DNA of 64,000 nt, from positions 514,951 through 578,950 of the forward strand of contig JAJVDF010000654.1 in the NCBI GenBank assembly GCA_022410635.1, in the 5' to 3' direction. The DNA comes from Tretioscincus oriximinensis (lineage: Eukaryota; Chordata; Lepidosauria; Squamata; Gymnophthalmidae). The notes beneath the pieces are model-generated. The model was not told the DNA's origin. It made no database searches and worked only from the letters and a program-made list of their open reading frames with translations. Made by a program: the position numbers and the translations under genes. Every line of letters begins with the position of its first letter. Positions within the stretch are counted from its first letter, which is position 1. Positions 1-10,344 of this stretch are shown here, piece by piece.

Positions 1-2200
1 TCAAACCACTTCTATATTCTTGCCAAGAAAACTGTATTAAGTTTTTTGGTGGAATCCAAAACCAATCCAATACATGGAAGACCATAATTTGGCCAGTTCT
101 ACAGTTTGGGCCTACTGTGCTTTTCAAAATTATACACAATCCAAGCCTTGCTGTCTTTGGCTCCTCTGACAAAAATAATCTCTTTGCAGAGAATTGTGAA
201 TACTCTTACCATGAATGGTCACCATCTCATGTTTTCCCTTTTCACAAGAGAAATCCTAACCCAAGCATCACTATATGCTTTAACAGAACATNATATAGCT
301 TAAACATACAGTCTAGTTACCCAAAGCAAACCGTTAGATGGAGTCTTTTTAGTACTTCATGCATTTAATATCCTCTGGTTTATTTATCTATGGGTACTAC
401 AAAACCATTTTCTCTCATTTTTAAAATTCAAACAGAATACACAATGGAAAAACATAAAAATCAAAGGAANTACAGGCAGTCTTCTCTTGAGACTGAGAAT
501 ATCCTACTTTTATAAAAGTATGATGTCACATGCGTTCAACTTTGAGTTTACACTGCTCACAAGACAATATAAGGCAAGGGTCTGCAATTACAAAGAACCA
601 CCAGAAATTATTCTGGGGAGATTTAATACTGAAAGGTAAAGAGTTTTTAGTAGGCTTCCTGGCCAAGCCTGTGCAATAGCTTGATCACAGAGGAGTGCAA
701 AACAGAGGCCAGCTGGTAACCCACCACATAGAAGGGGGATTTGACTCCAGGTCACTGAAGGCCCAGCTGTTCCACTGTGTTTTTCAGCCGCTTGTGACCT
801 TCTAACTTTCTACAACAGGCCTTGTTACCGAGGTATCTAGTACAAACCTACAAGAATACATCAACTGGCTGGCTTTCCATTTTTATTAAAGCAACTGGTG
901 GTTTTATTTTACCACTAAGCAAACCCAACAGAAATAATTTAAGGCACATCCATTCTAGATGATAAATCCGAGCTACTTATTCCCATTCTATAAGCCCAAT
1001 TTAAAGATTCTCAGAGTCAAGGGTTTAGGAAAATCCAGGCAAATATCTCAGGGTGGGAGGCAGTAAAATCAGCCCACATCAAGGGCAAAGGACATGCATA
1101 GACAACACCTGAATTGGTGTTTTTATTGGGAAAGTCTTCACGTGGAAAAGACCTTCCGAAGTTTTAGTAGCTTCAAAGAGGAAATTTCAGCAGGTGTAGC
1201 CAATCTTCCAGGTAACACCTGCTGAACTTCATTTTCCAATTAGGGTTAAGAGAAAGGGGACATCTTGCCTTCTTTCCTATATATGACAACCCCAACTGTA
1301 GGAGAACCACCACTCCATTGTCTTATCAGGCTTTTGTCCCTCGTACTCAAAGACTCAAAACAAGGGGGAAATAGTAAAATAACTTCCCCATTTGTAACCC
1401 TGAGTAGGAAGCACGCCAAAANATAACTTGCTCTCTTGCTTTCAGCATTGATTCCCCCACATCAGCCTAATGGCCACACTGCACGAGTGGCTGTTTATTA
1501 TATATTCATATGCCATTCTCTCTCAGCACATGGAATCGGNACTCTCTAAAGCCATAATCCAGCTAGCAGTGTACAGGCGCACATACACTCACCAAGCCCA
1601 TTATGAATTATGTAAATACAGTATATACAATCACATTATATAAACATGTACACACACAGCGTAACCCCTGATTGTTTGGATTTCAGCTCAGACCTCAGTC
1701 TTTTATACAGACCCCCACATCCCTCTCCCTTTTCTCAAATATATTGTAAATAGAAAGAGGCTGCACAGGTTAGTTTTGCTTGAATAAACCGGAATCGCCA
1801 ACGCTCCTGGGGACACTGTAGGCAAGACTGCAAGAGGTGACCAGATACATAATGGATGCTCTGACGTTGGAAGAGAGAAATGGGTTATTTTTTATGCTGG
1901 TCAGAATGGCAGATAAAAACTACGCGATTCCCTTTAAAAAAAAAATTAAAATTTCTAAAACATAGCATTTGTTCTCTGCTTTTCCTTCCTTAATTCCCTC
2001 TGAACTGTTGTCACCAAAGGACTGGTGGGGGAAGCATTATGGGAGACAAAACTAACCACACGACAAACCCAAGCATATAAAGAGATAAGCAGCGATAACA
2101 AGAGAGCGTCTTATTATCGCACAAAGCATCAAAACCTTACTTGATATTAAACCACCATCCTTGGCCAATGCTAGGAGCACCTTTGAGGAAGGAAAAATAA
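1..2200. other. Unique non-coding sequence
   Basis: No open frame with protein-like composition and no repeat family shared with the rest of the window was recognised here. If the CpG island at about 3.1-3.7 kb is the first exon of a leftward gene, this stretch would be its first intron; that is inference only. Confidence 0.4.
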
Positions 2201-2204
2201 TCCG

Positions 2205-3130
2205 GTGAGCTGTTCATTGGGGTGGTGGGGGAGAGAGGAGGAGACCCCAAAATTTGTTATACAATCTTTGCTAGAAACCTGGGCTGGTACAAAGGAGGAA
2301 GATTTTGGAAGCAATACTGTGGGGGCGAGTTGTTTACTTCTTCCCCATACATCCTTCTTCCTCATCCTCCCCCCTCCTCCCAAAAAATAAATCCCCAAAT
2401 GTACTATTTACCATAGAACCATTCCTAGAAATTTGGACTTCAGAAGCAATATTGTGGGTTCGATTCTGCCTCCTTCCCCCCCCATATATCTTCCTCTTCC
2501 TCCCCCCTCCNNNNNNNNNNNNNNNNNNNNNNNNNNNNNNNNNNNNNNNNNNNNNNNNNNNNNNNNNNNNNNNNNNNNNNNNNNNNNNNNNNNNNNNNNN
2601 NNNNNNNNNGCTTCCTCTGGGTGCCCCCCACATCACAGAAAACAACTAACACCCCCCCTCCCCAGCATTTGGAGATTTCAGTGTTGGAGGGGGGAGGGGG
2701 GGGGAGGAAGAATAAAACGATTCACACGATCCATTAGTCAACACGCTGATTGTCGTAGGGAATCATCACCAGAGACCCAGATTTCTCGGCTGATGTGCAG
2801 AAAAACAAAAGGGGGGGGGGCACAGAAAACAGACAATAATCACTGTCCTCCCCCCACCACAAAAAAGCTGAACCCCCCCCTTCTCCAAATAATGAAGTGG
2901 ATCTTATAGAGTCCAACCCCCCCCCCCAAATCATGTAGTATAGTAAGAATCAAAGCGGGGGGGAGGAGGGAGGACCAAGGCACCTGTCCCCCCCCCACAC
3001 ACACCCCAGAACTGTCACCCTGAAATTCGGCTGGGGAAAGAGAAGGGGACCCCCACTATGCCCCCCCCTGCTTTGTTTTCCAGGAAAAACATTATTTTTA
3101 GGTGCCCCCCCCCCAAGTCTTTTGTGCCCC
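2205..3130. other. C/G-homopolymer-rich, gap-containing stretch
   Basis: Many runs of 7-10 C or G and TCC-rich tracts surround an assembly gap. The short frames here are low-complexity Pro/Ser/Gly strings and are not credible genes. The stretch leads directly into the CpG island on its right. Confidence 0.6.
2511..2609. other. Assembly gap (99 N)
   Basis: Run of 99 N flanked by CCCCCCTCC on the left. The homopolymer-rich context suggests a sequencing drop-out. Confidence 0.99.
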
Positions 3131-3740
3131 CCATTTGGCTGTCACCTCAGGCAGCTCCCCCTCCGCGCGCCCCCCACCTATGCCCCCCCCTCAGGGGCGC
3201 CGGGCGGCTGTTCCTCCTTCCCTGCTCCCCTCCCGCCGCCGCCTTCGCCTCATCTCTCTCGCTCTCCCTGAGAGCTAAAAAAAAAACAAAGGGACGGAGG
3301 GGCCGCCTTTCCCCTCGGGTTTGCACCCCCAAATGGGCCCGGAGCCCCCCAATACTGACCCTGCCCGGGAGGAGCCCGCCTGCCGCTTCTGCTCCGGGGG
3401 CTGTCAGGACGGGGGAAGGTCCCTGAAGGGAGGATGACGGAGGATTGCGAGAGGGGAAAAAGAAGCGGCGGGTCGTCCCCGTCGCCACCACGGAGCGCCG
3501 CCGCCGCCGCTCTTGCTCGCTGCCGCCGCTTCCTGCGCTCTGTGCTCAACTGCTCCTCCCTCCTCCCTCCCTTCCTCCTCCCCCTGCTGCTGCCGCCGCC
3601 GCTGCGTGTGTACAGCTGAGCCTGCCCCTGCCCGGCCCGCTCCCTCGCTCATTGAGTTTCCATTGAGTGAGTCCCAGCAGGGCCAAACCCACTGATGTCA
3701 TCTTTACAAAGCGGCTCCTCGGCCCCTCCCCCGCCGTCTT
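3130..3740. promoter_or_regulatory. CpG island, probable promoter / 5' UTR
   Basis: This block is strongly GC- and CpG-rich compared with its AT-rich surroundings, with GCCGCC repeats around 3500-3610 and several GGGCGG/CCGCCC-like boxes. Frames through it on both strands are low-complexity Arg/Pro/Ala strings, as expected of a GC-rich 5' UTR. No start codon with a recognisable protein N-terminus was found. In mammals CSNK1E lies on the 3' side of KCNJ4 in the same orientation. A leftward (minus-strand) CSNK1E promoter would therefore sit about here, with the first intron filling positions 1-3100. The island itself is seen directly; the gene assignment is inference from synteny. Confidence 0.7.
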
Positions 3741-3784
3741 AAAGGGCCAGCGCCTTGTTTTTGTTTGGGGGGATTTTTCCAGCG

Positions 3785-3985
3785 AGGGGCAAACGTGTGT
3801 TGTGTGTGTGTATGCGTTCGTGCGTTGTATGTGCGTGTGTGTGTATTATGTTTGCGTGCGTTGTGTGTGTGTATTGCGTTTGTATGTTGTGTGCATGTGC
3901 CTGTGCATGTTATGTATGCGTGCCTGTGCATGTGTGTATTGTGTGTGTGTGCAGTGTGTGTGCTTGCATCCGTGTGTTGTGCCAG
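3785..3985. repeat. Imperfect (TG)n / TGTGCG microsatellite
   Basis: About 200 bp of alternating purine-pyrimidine DNA (TGTGTG broken by TGCGTG and TGTATG) starts about 50 bp beyond the CpG island. Such tracts can adopt Z-DNA. Frames through it (Cys/Val strings) are artefacts. Confidence 0.9.
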
Positions 3986-4382
3986 GAGAGAATCCTCTTT
4001 CTATCCCCTTAAGCCAGGCTTCCCAGGTTTGCAGAACCGGCAGTATCTGGAGCACTAGAGCTTGCAAAATTGCCCAATAGGGAAGGAAACATCTTGGCCC
4101 ACAACTCTTCTAAGAATAACAGTAACGCCTAAGGGTGGCAAATTGAAAGAAAGCACAGCTTACTCTCGACCAGGCTAGTGCACGGTAAATGGTGGATTTT
4201 GCTGTCATCATTAGCCTGATGATCAGGTAAAAAGCAGGACCACAATGCAGCTTATCCATGTCGAGATAATCCACATTAGTTAACTATATACAAAAAGGCA
4301 TCTGCAGGTGGTCAGATTAATTTGTTTGTTATGCTGAAACTCTGTTATAACCAAATTCATTGTGACCAACATGATATGCAGG

Positions 4383-4684
4383 CATGGATAGCTCAGTCGC
4401 TAAGGAATCCGTCTCTCACCTGAGAGATGGGGTTTCAAAGCCCTGTGTGGGACTTGGGGAGGGCTGAGCACCTTCCACTAGCCTGTCGCTCTCGCCAACC
4501 CAGCTATTNGAAAGCAAGAATTGCAAGAAATTGCAACTGACTGTAAGTAGATACATTGGAACCACCACAGCCTGGTGGGGAAGATAGAATGTCAGCCTTN
4601 GGGCAAAAATACCCTTGTTGTCCACTTTGGGTCCCTTTGAAAGGTGAGAAAAGCGGGATTTAAGCATCCAGTTCTTCTTCTTAC
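4383..4684 (+). repeat. tRNA-derived SINE (TTC-tailed family), full length
   Basis: The 5' end is tRNA-like: a box-A-like TAGCTCAGTCGC is followed by a box-B-like GGGTTTCAAAGCCC. Then comes a body shared with nine other copies in the window (GCCAACCCAGCTATT, GTAAGTAGATACATTGGAA, GGTGAGAAAAGCGGG). It ends in CAGTTCTTCTTC. The family name is not known to me. Confidence 0.8.
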
Positions 4685-4744
4685 AGGGATTCTGCTGGGA
4701 CTTTCAAATTTCTTTGTAAAACTGTGAATTTTGTTATATCAAAT

Positions 4745-5170
4745 TTTGCTACTGAGCCCAATTCAGGGCATTAACTATCACCTATAAAGCCTTAAGTAAC
4801 TTGGGCCGCAAATATCTAAAGGATATTTCATGTCCATATCAACCTGCCCGTGCCTTAAGATCTCCAGAGGAGGCCCTCTTAACTGTACCACCTCTCATTG
4901 GCAAAGAGGGTGGGAACCTGGGAGAGGGTCTTCCCTGTGGCTGTCCCCATCTATGGAGTAGCCTCCCCTTTGAAGTGTGTCTATCCCCATCTGTGTGTAT
5001 TCAGAAAAAGCTTGAAGACTCAACTCTTTAGCCTGGCCTTTAGCTGAAAAAACCTCCCTCCCTTCCCTACTTTTAGATGTAGCTATTTTAATATGTTAAC
5101 TGGGTTTTTAATGTTAACTAGCCATTGGATTAACAATAGGGTGGTATAGAAATGTAAATAAATAAACAAA
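4745..5170 (+). repeat. L2-like LINE 3' fragment
   Basis: The plus-strand translation near 4760-5035 resembles the C-terminal tail of L2-type reverse transcriptases (ITYKALSNLG, then RALRSPEEALLTVP and LWSSLPFEV). It is followed by a 3' end running into AAATAAATAAAC. Several other copies occur in the window. Confidence 0.7.
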
Positions 5171-5285
5171 TAAATCAGTGTTCTTTGAGGTCTCCCCTGT
5201 ATATTCAAAGAGAGCTTCTCCCAGAAAAACTGCATAGATCTGCCTGTTGTCCATTAAGTCAATCAGATAGTTAATGATCTCTAGC

Positions 5286-5706
5286 AGGCTGACCAGATGA
5301 ATCCTTTTTTTTGGGGGGGAACCCGGTTTTGGGGCCTCTACCCTGCCCTCCCAGGNGAGGGACGATTTCCCCATTTTTTTGCTAAGAAAAAAAAAAAATA
5401 AATAAATAAAAATCACTGCACTACCACTAGAGGGCTCTGGCAACTGGGGCCAGCTCCTGAAAGCATCCTCCCCTCAGTAAAAAATAAAAAAATGCAAATT
5501 TCTCACGGACTTTGATAAATTCTCACACGCTTCAAAAATTCTCACACACTTCAAAAAATTCTCCAGGGCTTCCCTGATTTCTCGGGGGGGGGGGTAGATT
5601 TCAAAGAGGTATGCATGTTGGTGGGTGATTTGCAAATTCATGAATATGCAAATTAGCATGAATATTAATTACCTGAGTGTGGGTCTCAGAAAATCTGGTC
5701 AGTCTA
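5286..5706 (+). mobile_element. GGCTGACCAG MITE, copy A
   Basis: The left end is AGGCTGACCAGATGA and the right end CTGGTCAGTCTA. In between are the family's landmarks: a GGGGG-rich block near the left end, the CACTAGAGGGCTCTGGCAAC block, and a palindromic ATATGCAAATTAGCATGAAT block near the right end. It is non-autonomous, with no coding capacity. Confidence 0.8.
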
Positions 5707-5867
5707 GTCTCCAGTAACAAATAGTCACAAAGCATGCCATTTGAATGTCTGGAAAGAATTAAAAGCCATGGCCCTGTTTGCCCAGCCTCAATAATATGAA
5801 AAAGAGTTGGTTTTTATTCTCTGCTTTTCTCAATCTAATGGGTTCTTCTCTTCACAACAGACAGTGA

Positions 5868-6095
5868 GGCCTTCCATTGTGGGAAAATGGCAAATCTCTC
5901 AAGACTTTGAGGCTAAATGTTCATTGGCTCTCGGCTCACGGAGAATGCTGGAAACTGAAGAAAATTAAGCACGAGAATACCAAGAAATATAAACGGGGAA
6001 ACAGCGTGGGAAATTGAAGGTAGGTGGGGCAGAATCACGAATGTATTTCTCCGGATTTAAAATAAATACCAAAACAGAACATGTCACTGTGGGTC
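5868..6095 (+). repeat. Unclassified dispersed repeat U1, copy 1
   Basis: The block from GGCCTTCCATTGTGGGAAAA to AACATGTCACTGTGG recurs at 40560-40825 and, more diverged, at 25205-25455. Shared landmarks include TTCATTGGCTCTC, ACAGCGTGG and GGAAGGTAGGTG-like strings. There is no obvious coding potential and no clear terminal repeats. Confidence 0.6.
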
Positions 6096-6204
6096 ACCCA
6101 AAGTCAGTGGGGCACTGATGACCCTGATCCAGCAGCCACCATTGATTTGAAGTTGNGTATGGACACATTCCATGTCTCTGTTGACAGAGCAGGGTATGCT
6201 TAGG

Positions 6205-6370
6205 CTAGTGAAAAGAGATTTGTGGACAAAACATTAGACCCAGTCTGGGTTCATGGTTAGGGTCTTATCTGGTACTCTCCTGGTTTGATTGACTCCTACA
6301 AGAAGACAACTGGGTGATCCTAGGCTAGTCACAGGATTTAAGAGCTCTCTCCCACTTTGACTTCAAGAAG
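6205..6370 (+). repeat. Degraded Sauria-type SINE
   Basis: Partial match to the better copy at 26270: GGTCTTATCTGGTACTCTCC is followed by GGTTTGATT, then GTGATCCTAGGCTAGTCACA. Diverged and truncated. Confidence 0.5.
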
Positions 6371-6427
6371 CTATGTTTCTTTGAGTCCTTCTGGGTTGAG
6401 AAAGTAGTACGTTATATATAGAAGAAG

Positions 6428-6690
6428 GAAGATAAGAACATAAGAGGAGCCCTGCTGAATCAGGCTGGAGCCCATCCAGTCCAGCCTTCTGCCCCACCCA
6501 GTGGCCCACGAATTGCACCTGGGCAGTCTGGAATAGGCAAAATCTTCACCTGTTTTGAACTCCCTGCAAATGGTCCTTCAAGAATCCTGCCGCCTTTTGC
6601 TCCATCTCGGAGGCAGTATCAAGACATTCATCCTTGTAGCTATTTGTACCCTTGGCGTCTATGAATTGTCTAATCCTGTCTTAAAGCTAT
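6428..6690 (-). repeat. CR1 LINE 3' end
   Basis: It starts with AAGAACATAAGAGGAGCCC, the inverted 3' terminus found at the end of plus-oriented copies (TATGTTCTTATGTTCT at 22975). It continues through the same 3' UTR text (CTGGGCAGTCTGGAA, CTGTCTTAAAGCTATCCAGG) seen in the other minus-strand CR1 copies here. The 5' side is cut by SINE-derived sequence. Confidence 0.85.
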
Positions 6691-6812
6691 CCAGGTTGTT
6701 AGGAGAATCTGGTTTTTATACCCTGGCCTTTTCTCTATGAATTGTCTAACCCTGTCTTAAAGTTATCCAGGTTGTTAGGAGAATCTGGTTTTTATACCCT
6801 GGCCTTTTCTCT
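6661..6812. repeat. 76-bp tandem duplication over a CR1/SINE junction
   Basis: ATGAATTGTCTAAYCCTGTC starts at 6661 and again at 6737. Each unit ends in the SINE-derived TATACCCTGGCCTTTTCTCT. The duplication contains the CR1-to-SINE boundary, so it arose after the SINE inserted. Confidence 0.85.
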
Positions 6813-7050
6813 TGAAGGAACTCACAGCAGCTTACAAGGTTAATTTTCACTCACAAGCTTACATCTGTCCTATCTTTCCCACCAGATTAGTGGTTTTGCT
6901 CAAGAATCTAGTCGTAGATTGCAAATCTACTTTTTTTCATATAGCTGAGTTGGCTAGAGCTGAGACCAGTATAGAGGGCTCACCCTTCACCAGTGCTTCG
7001 AGAACGGATCTCTTGCACGAAAGACCGACTCTTAACACTTGAGCCATTTG
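6790..7050 (-). repeat. tRNA-derived SINE (TTC family), inverted
   Basis: Reads in reverse from the 3' body (TTTTTATACCCTGGCCTTTTC) to the tRNA-like head (GACTCTTAACACTTGAGCCA, the inverted box A region). Moderately diverged, and inserted into a CR1 copy. Confidence 0.7.
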
Positions 7051-7059
7051 TAACTCATA

Positions 7060-7550
7060 CCAACATTGAGCTGCTATTATACACTCAGTTCCAACCTGGT
7101 CTTTAGATCTTTCCAGTCCAGTTGTTCTGTTCATCTATTGAAAATCATCATCATCCTTTATAAAGGCAGAACAGAAGGTAAAAATCATAAAACACATCAT
7201 TTAGATAACATAAACCATACATAGTGAACACAACCCCTTGACTGTAAAGTGGAGATTAAATCCTAAAGTTTTTAAGCCCTTTCGCAATCGGGTTAGGTCT
7301 TCCAGCAACCTGAGCTTTCTGTGGACATTCTAGGAATCTATTTGGGTTTCCTTTATGAACTTCGATACTTGTAAATATTGACAGAAAAGTTCTTAATGAA
7401 TTTTAAGGTATCGATAAACAGGTTTTGTTATCAGCACCCAAAACCCTTTGCTGTTTGGATCATATGCATGCTTTGTCAGCCTAGGAAAAAATTAATTATA
7501 ACCACAACCACACATAAGACATTGCAGAACAGTTACTTACAATGTGGTTT
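7060..7550. other. No recognised feature
   Basis: AT-rich intergenic DNA. Nothing that recurs elsewhere in the window was seen, nor any protein-like frame. Confidence 0.4.
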
Positions 7551-7553
7551 ACT

Positions 7554-7902
7554 TAGACTGACCAGATTTTTTGAGGTCCAAACCGGGGTAATTAATATTC
7601 ATGCTAATTTGCATCTTCATAAATATGCAGAACACCCACCAACTTGTAAACGCTTCTGAAATCCCCACCTGAGAAATCTGCAAAGCACGTAAGAATTTTT
7701 TTAAGTGTGTGAGAATCTTTTGAAGTGTGTGAGAAATTTGCATTTTTTATTTTTTTACTGAGAGGAGCATGCCTTCAGTGAGTTTTAAAATATATATTTT
7801 CTTCAGCAAAAAAACCAGGGAAATGATGGCCCCCAGGAGGGCAGGGTAGAAACCCCAAAACCAGGTTCCCCCCCCCCCAAAAGGGGTCATCTGGTCAGCC
7901 TA
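7554..7902 (-). mobile_element. GGCTGACCAG MITE, copy B (inverted)
   Basis: Bounded by TAGACTGACCAG and CTGGTCAGCCTA. The interior runs in reverse relative to copy A: the TAATTAATATTCATGCTAAT block comes first, and the C-homopolymer block lies near the right end. Confidence 0.8.
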
Positions 7903-7904
7903 GT

Positions 7905-8330
7905 TTACAGTTATATATATATAAATTCCAATCACATAAAATCGTACTCCCAAAAGTCCTTTTCCCAAGGGGTCACTGCTGATGACACGACATTTCAGAA
8001 CATAATTTTGTTGTTAATTTATGCAATTAATTTCTCTCGCTAGCTGTGTCTATAGAACTATCTGAAGGTTTCAGAATTGCTTGAAGCTAAGTTGAAAATG
8101 TTTAGATGAACAACATAGCTTAGCATGCCTAGAACCATGTTTCAAGAATTTGGTTGGGAAGGGAGAGGGTCATATTAATGAACATCTGCATGCAATTATA
8201 CTTTTAGATTTTANTCTGCTCTTTGGAAATTGTTACTTTAAAGAGTCATCTAGATTTTGATGGGAGCTTTCAGGAGCCAAAGATCAGACGTGGATCTCAA
8301 GCAGTCCCGGGTTATCTTGCACGCGAAATG
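7905..8330. other. No recognised feature
   Basis: AT-rich intergenic DNA with no gene and no repeat I can place. Confidence 0.4.
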
Positions 8331-8530
8331 CATGAGAATTTTTTTATGATATCCCTTCCTGGGCATGAAAGGAAGTGACGTCACCTTAGGCGCCATCTTC
8401 CCGGAAGAAAATACCGGAAGTGACATCAAAATTATGTGACTTCTGGTAAAATGGCTGTGCCCACAGGTAGGGTATAATTTCTCATAGATCCCATCTACAA
8501 GAACTCAGATCACATAGAAGGGCTGTTATC
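8330..8530. repeat. CRE/ETS-motif dispersed repeat, copy 1
   Basis: Contains a perfect CRE octamer TGACGTCA (8376-8383), GGAAGTGACATCA and CACTTCTGG-like strings, and GGCGCCATCTTCCCGGAAG. Similar text recurs at 9.9, 35.8, 51.7 and 57.4 kb. The flank GATTCTTGTACAGC is shared with the 51.6-kb copy. Confidence 0.6.
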
Positions 8531-8584
8531 TCAGAGACCTGTATGTGATTCTTGTACAGCTCCCAAGGCTGTTTTAATGCTGTA

Positions 8585-8875
8585 CAGGAATGGCACAGTC
8601 ATTAAGAGAGGTCTTTCAACTGAGAGATCCATTCCNGGAGCCCCGTGTTGACCATGGAGATAATTGAGCGCCCTCTATTGGCCTCAGCTCTAGCCAACCT
8701 AACTATCCTGTATTCGAAAGAAAGAAATTGCAATTAGATAAATGAGAACCATCACAGTGTGATGGGGAAGATTGAATATGAACCTTCAGGCGAAAAAGTA
8801 ACTTGTAAGCCACTTTGAATCCCTTTGGGTGTGGAAAGCGGTGTAGAAAACCCAGTTCTTCTTCTATAGCATTGA
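8585..8875 (+). repeat. tRNA-derived SINE (TTC family)
   Basis: The head GGCACAGTCATTAAGAGAGG is followed by the shared body (CAACCTAACTATCC, GTAAGCCACTTTGAATCCC) and the terminal CCCAGTTCTTCTTC. It belongs to a subtype with a CAACTGAGAGATCC head, like the 12.4- and 21.65-kb copies. Confidence 0.75.
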
Positions 8876-8879
8876 CTCT

Positions 8880-9910
8880 TCAAGAGTTGCAAAGAGTCTT
8901 GTGCTATTCGTGTTCCTGTTCCAGCAGCCCATCCTAGTCATCCCCATCTCCTGCCTTGATACTGTCAAGAATTCCCATATGCACAAGATCCCCCGTACNT
9001 GGACATTGCAGAAGGCATTCTGTGCATAAGAATTTCATCTGCGTATGTGGGGCTGGACAGCCGGAATCAGGGCGGGACTAGGGTGGAGCCAGGGCAGGGC
9101 AAGAGTGAGTCTGTGGAGTGGTCTGTTCTGGGGAAAAAGAATATGGTGTGTGGGAGGAGCCTGACTCAGAAAGGAAAGAGTAGGCGTGGCCTGGTGCAGA
9201 ACATTTCTTTGGCCTGTGCGAGCATTTGGTGCAAGATGTATGAGAATTTGAGTCTGGGAGGCTGACAGACCTGCTTGGACCCCAGTTGAAATGAACCCCT
9301 CTCTGGCTNCAGCTATTATGGGCACTGTGTGATATTGTACCAAACTGTTCTGAACTGTTGGTTTTGCAGTTTGGAGTAATTGCTCCATCTGTGCTCCAAA
9401 GAAATACATATCTTTGCCACCAGGGAATGGGAACTTAGTGCTGCCTTCAGCTGAAGAGTTGTGGTGTTTGGGTTAGGATACCCTAATTCAGGGGCACTTT
9501 AAGCCAGCATTTCCAATGCCCTGAATTTACTGCCGGGAAATCTATTTCAGAACTTAAACTAGATTGGACAGATGTAAAGACTGTCAGTCCTTTATCGAAC
9601 TCGGCGTCTGTTAATTTATTTTACAANGAGCATCTTATTCCTCTTGGGACTTCAGCCTGTCACGGGGAGATGAACAGCTTTTAGTGCTACGAACTATTGC
9701 TCTTCCCCTAGAAACTGGGAAGCCAAATTGCTATTGACTTTCTATGGCGCTTAGAGTGGTGGACTTTTGTACCTCACACCACTGTGTCCACATGTGTAGG
9801 TATTAAACATACATGTTTGAAACAAGGCGGGAATGGAAGGATGGGATTTCACCAAAATGGTAGAGAAACAGAAGTCCTTGAATTAAAACAAAACCAAAAA
9901 ACTGCAGAGG
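8880..9910. other. No recognised feature
   Basis: No repeat shared within the window and no credible gene. The minus-strand frame at 9035-9409 has an in-frame N and no recognisable domain. Confidence 0.4.
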
Positions 9911-9914
9911 CAGA

Positions 9915-10135
9915 CAGTGGGGAAATGTTGTGACGTCACTTCCAGGGTGGGACTCGAAGCGACATCACTCTGGGCACCATTCCCAGAAGAAGGGACCAGA
10001 AGTGTCATCGTTTGTAATGTCACTTCTGGCACCAGGGTGCCCATTCCGAAAGTATGTCACTTCCAGTCCCAGTGGAATCCTCGCTGTGCAAGGAGTCACA
10101 CCTCATACAAGAATCTGTCAAATTTATGAGATTTT
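9915..10135. repeat. CRE/ETS-motif dispersed repeat, copy 2
   Basis: TGACGTCACTTCC at 9931 starts a series of degenerate sub-repeats (GACATCACTCTGG, GTCATCGTTTGTAATGTCAC, TGTCACTTCCAG) alternating with GGCACCATTCCCAGAAG-like strings. It ends with the TACAAGAATCTG flank. Confidence 0.65.
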
Positions 10136-10234
10136 CACACAAATCCCAGCACTAAGAGGAAGTTTTGAAAGAGAAAAGTCAAACTGGATTACAAACTGAA
10201 ATACCATTTTCTTTTCCACCTTCAGACATTGTTT

Positions 10235-10340
10235 TAATACNTCAATTTTGTATTTTTACTTTTATTTTTGTCTGCCCTGAGACCTATGGATGTAGGAGAT
10301 TGTATAAGAATGCATAAACAAACAAACAAATAAATAACAC
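10235..10340 (+). repeat. L2-like 3' tail
   Basis: TGCCCTGAGACCTATGGATG leads into an A-rich tail CAAACAAACAAATAAATAA. This is the same 3' end as the copies at 48.5 and 54.0 kb. Confidence 0.6.
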
Positions 10341-10344
10341 AAAT

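Noticed and set aside
3058..3695. Several 60-120-codon frames in the CpG island
   Set aside because: Arg/Pro/Ala/Ser low-complexity on both strands, explained by GC-rich composition.
3667..4080. 137-codon Cys/Val-rich frame
   Set aside because: Translation of a TG microsatellite.
4383..4450. Functional tRNA gene at the TAGCTCAGTCGC head
   Set aside because: The box A/B text is part of a dispersed SINE with a long non-tRNA body; a cloverleaf with a paired acceptor stem is not evident.
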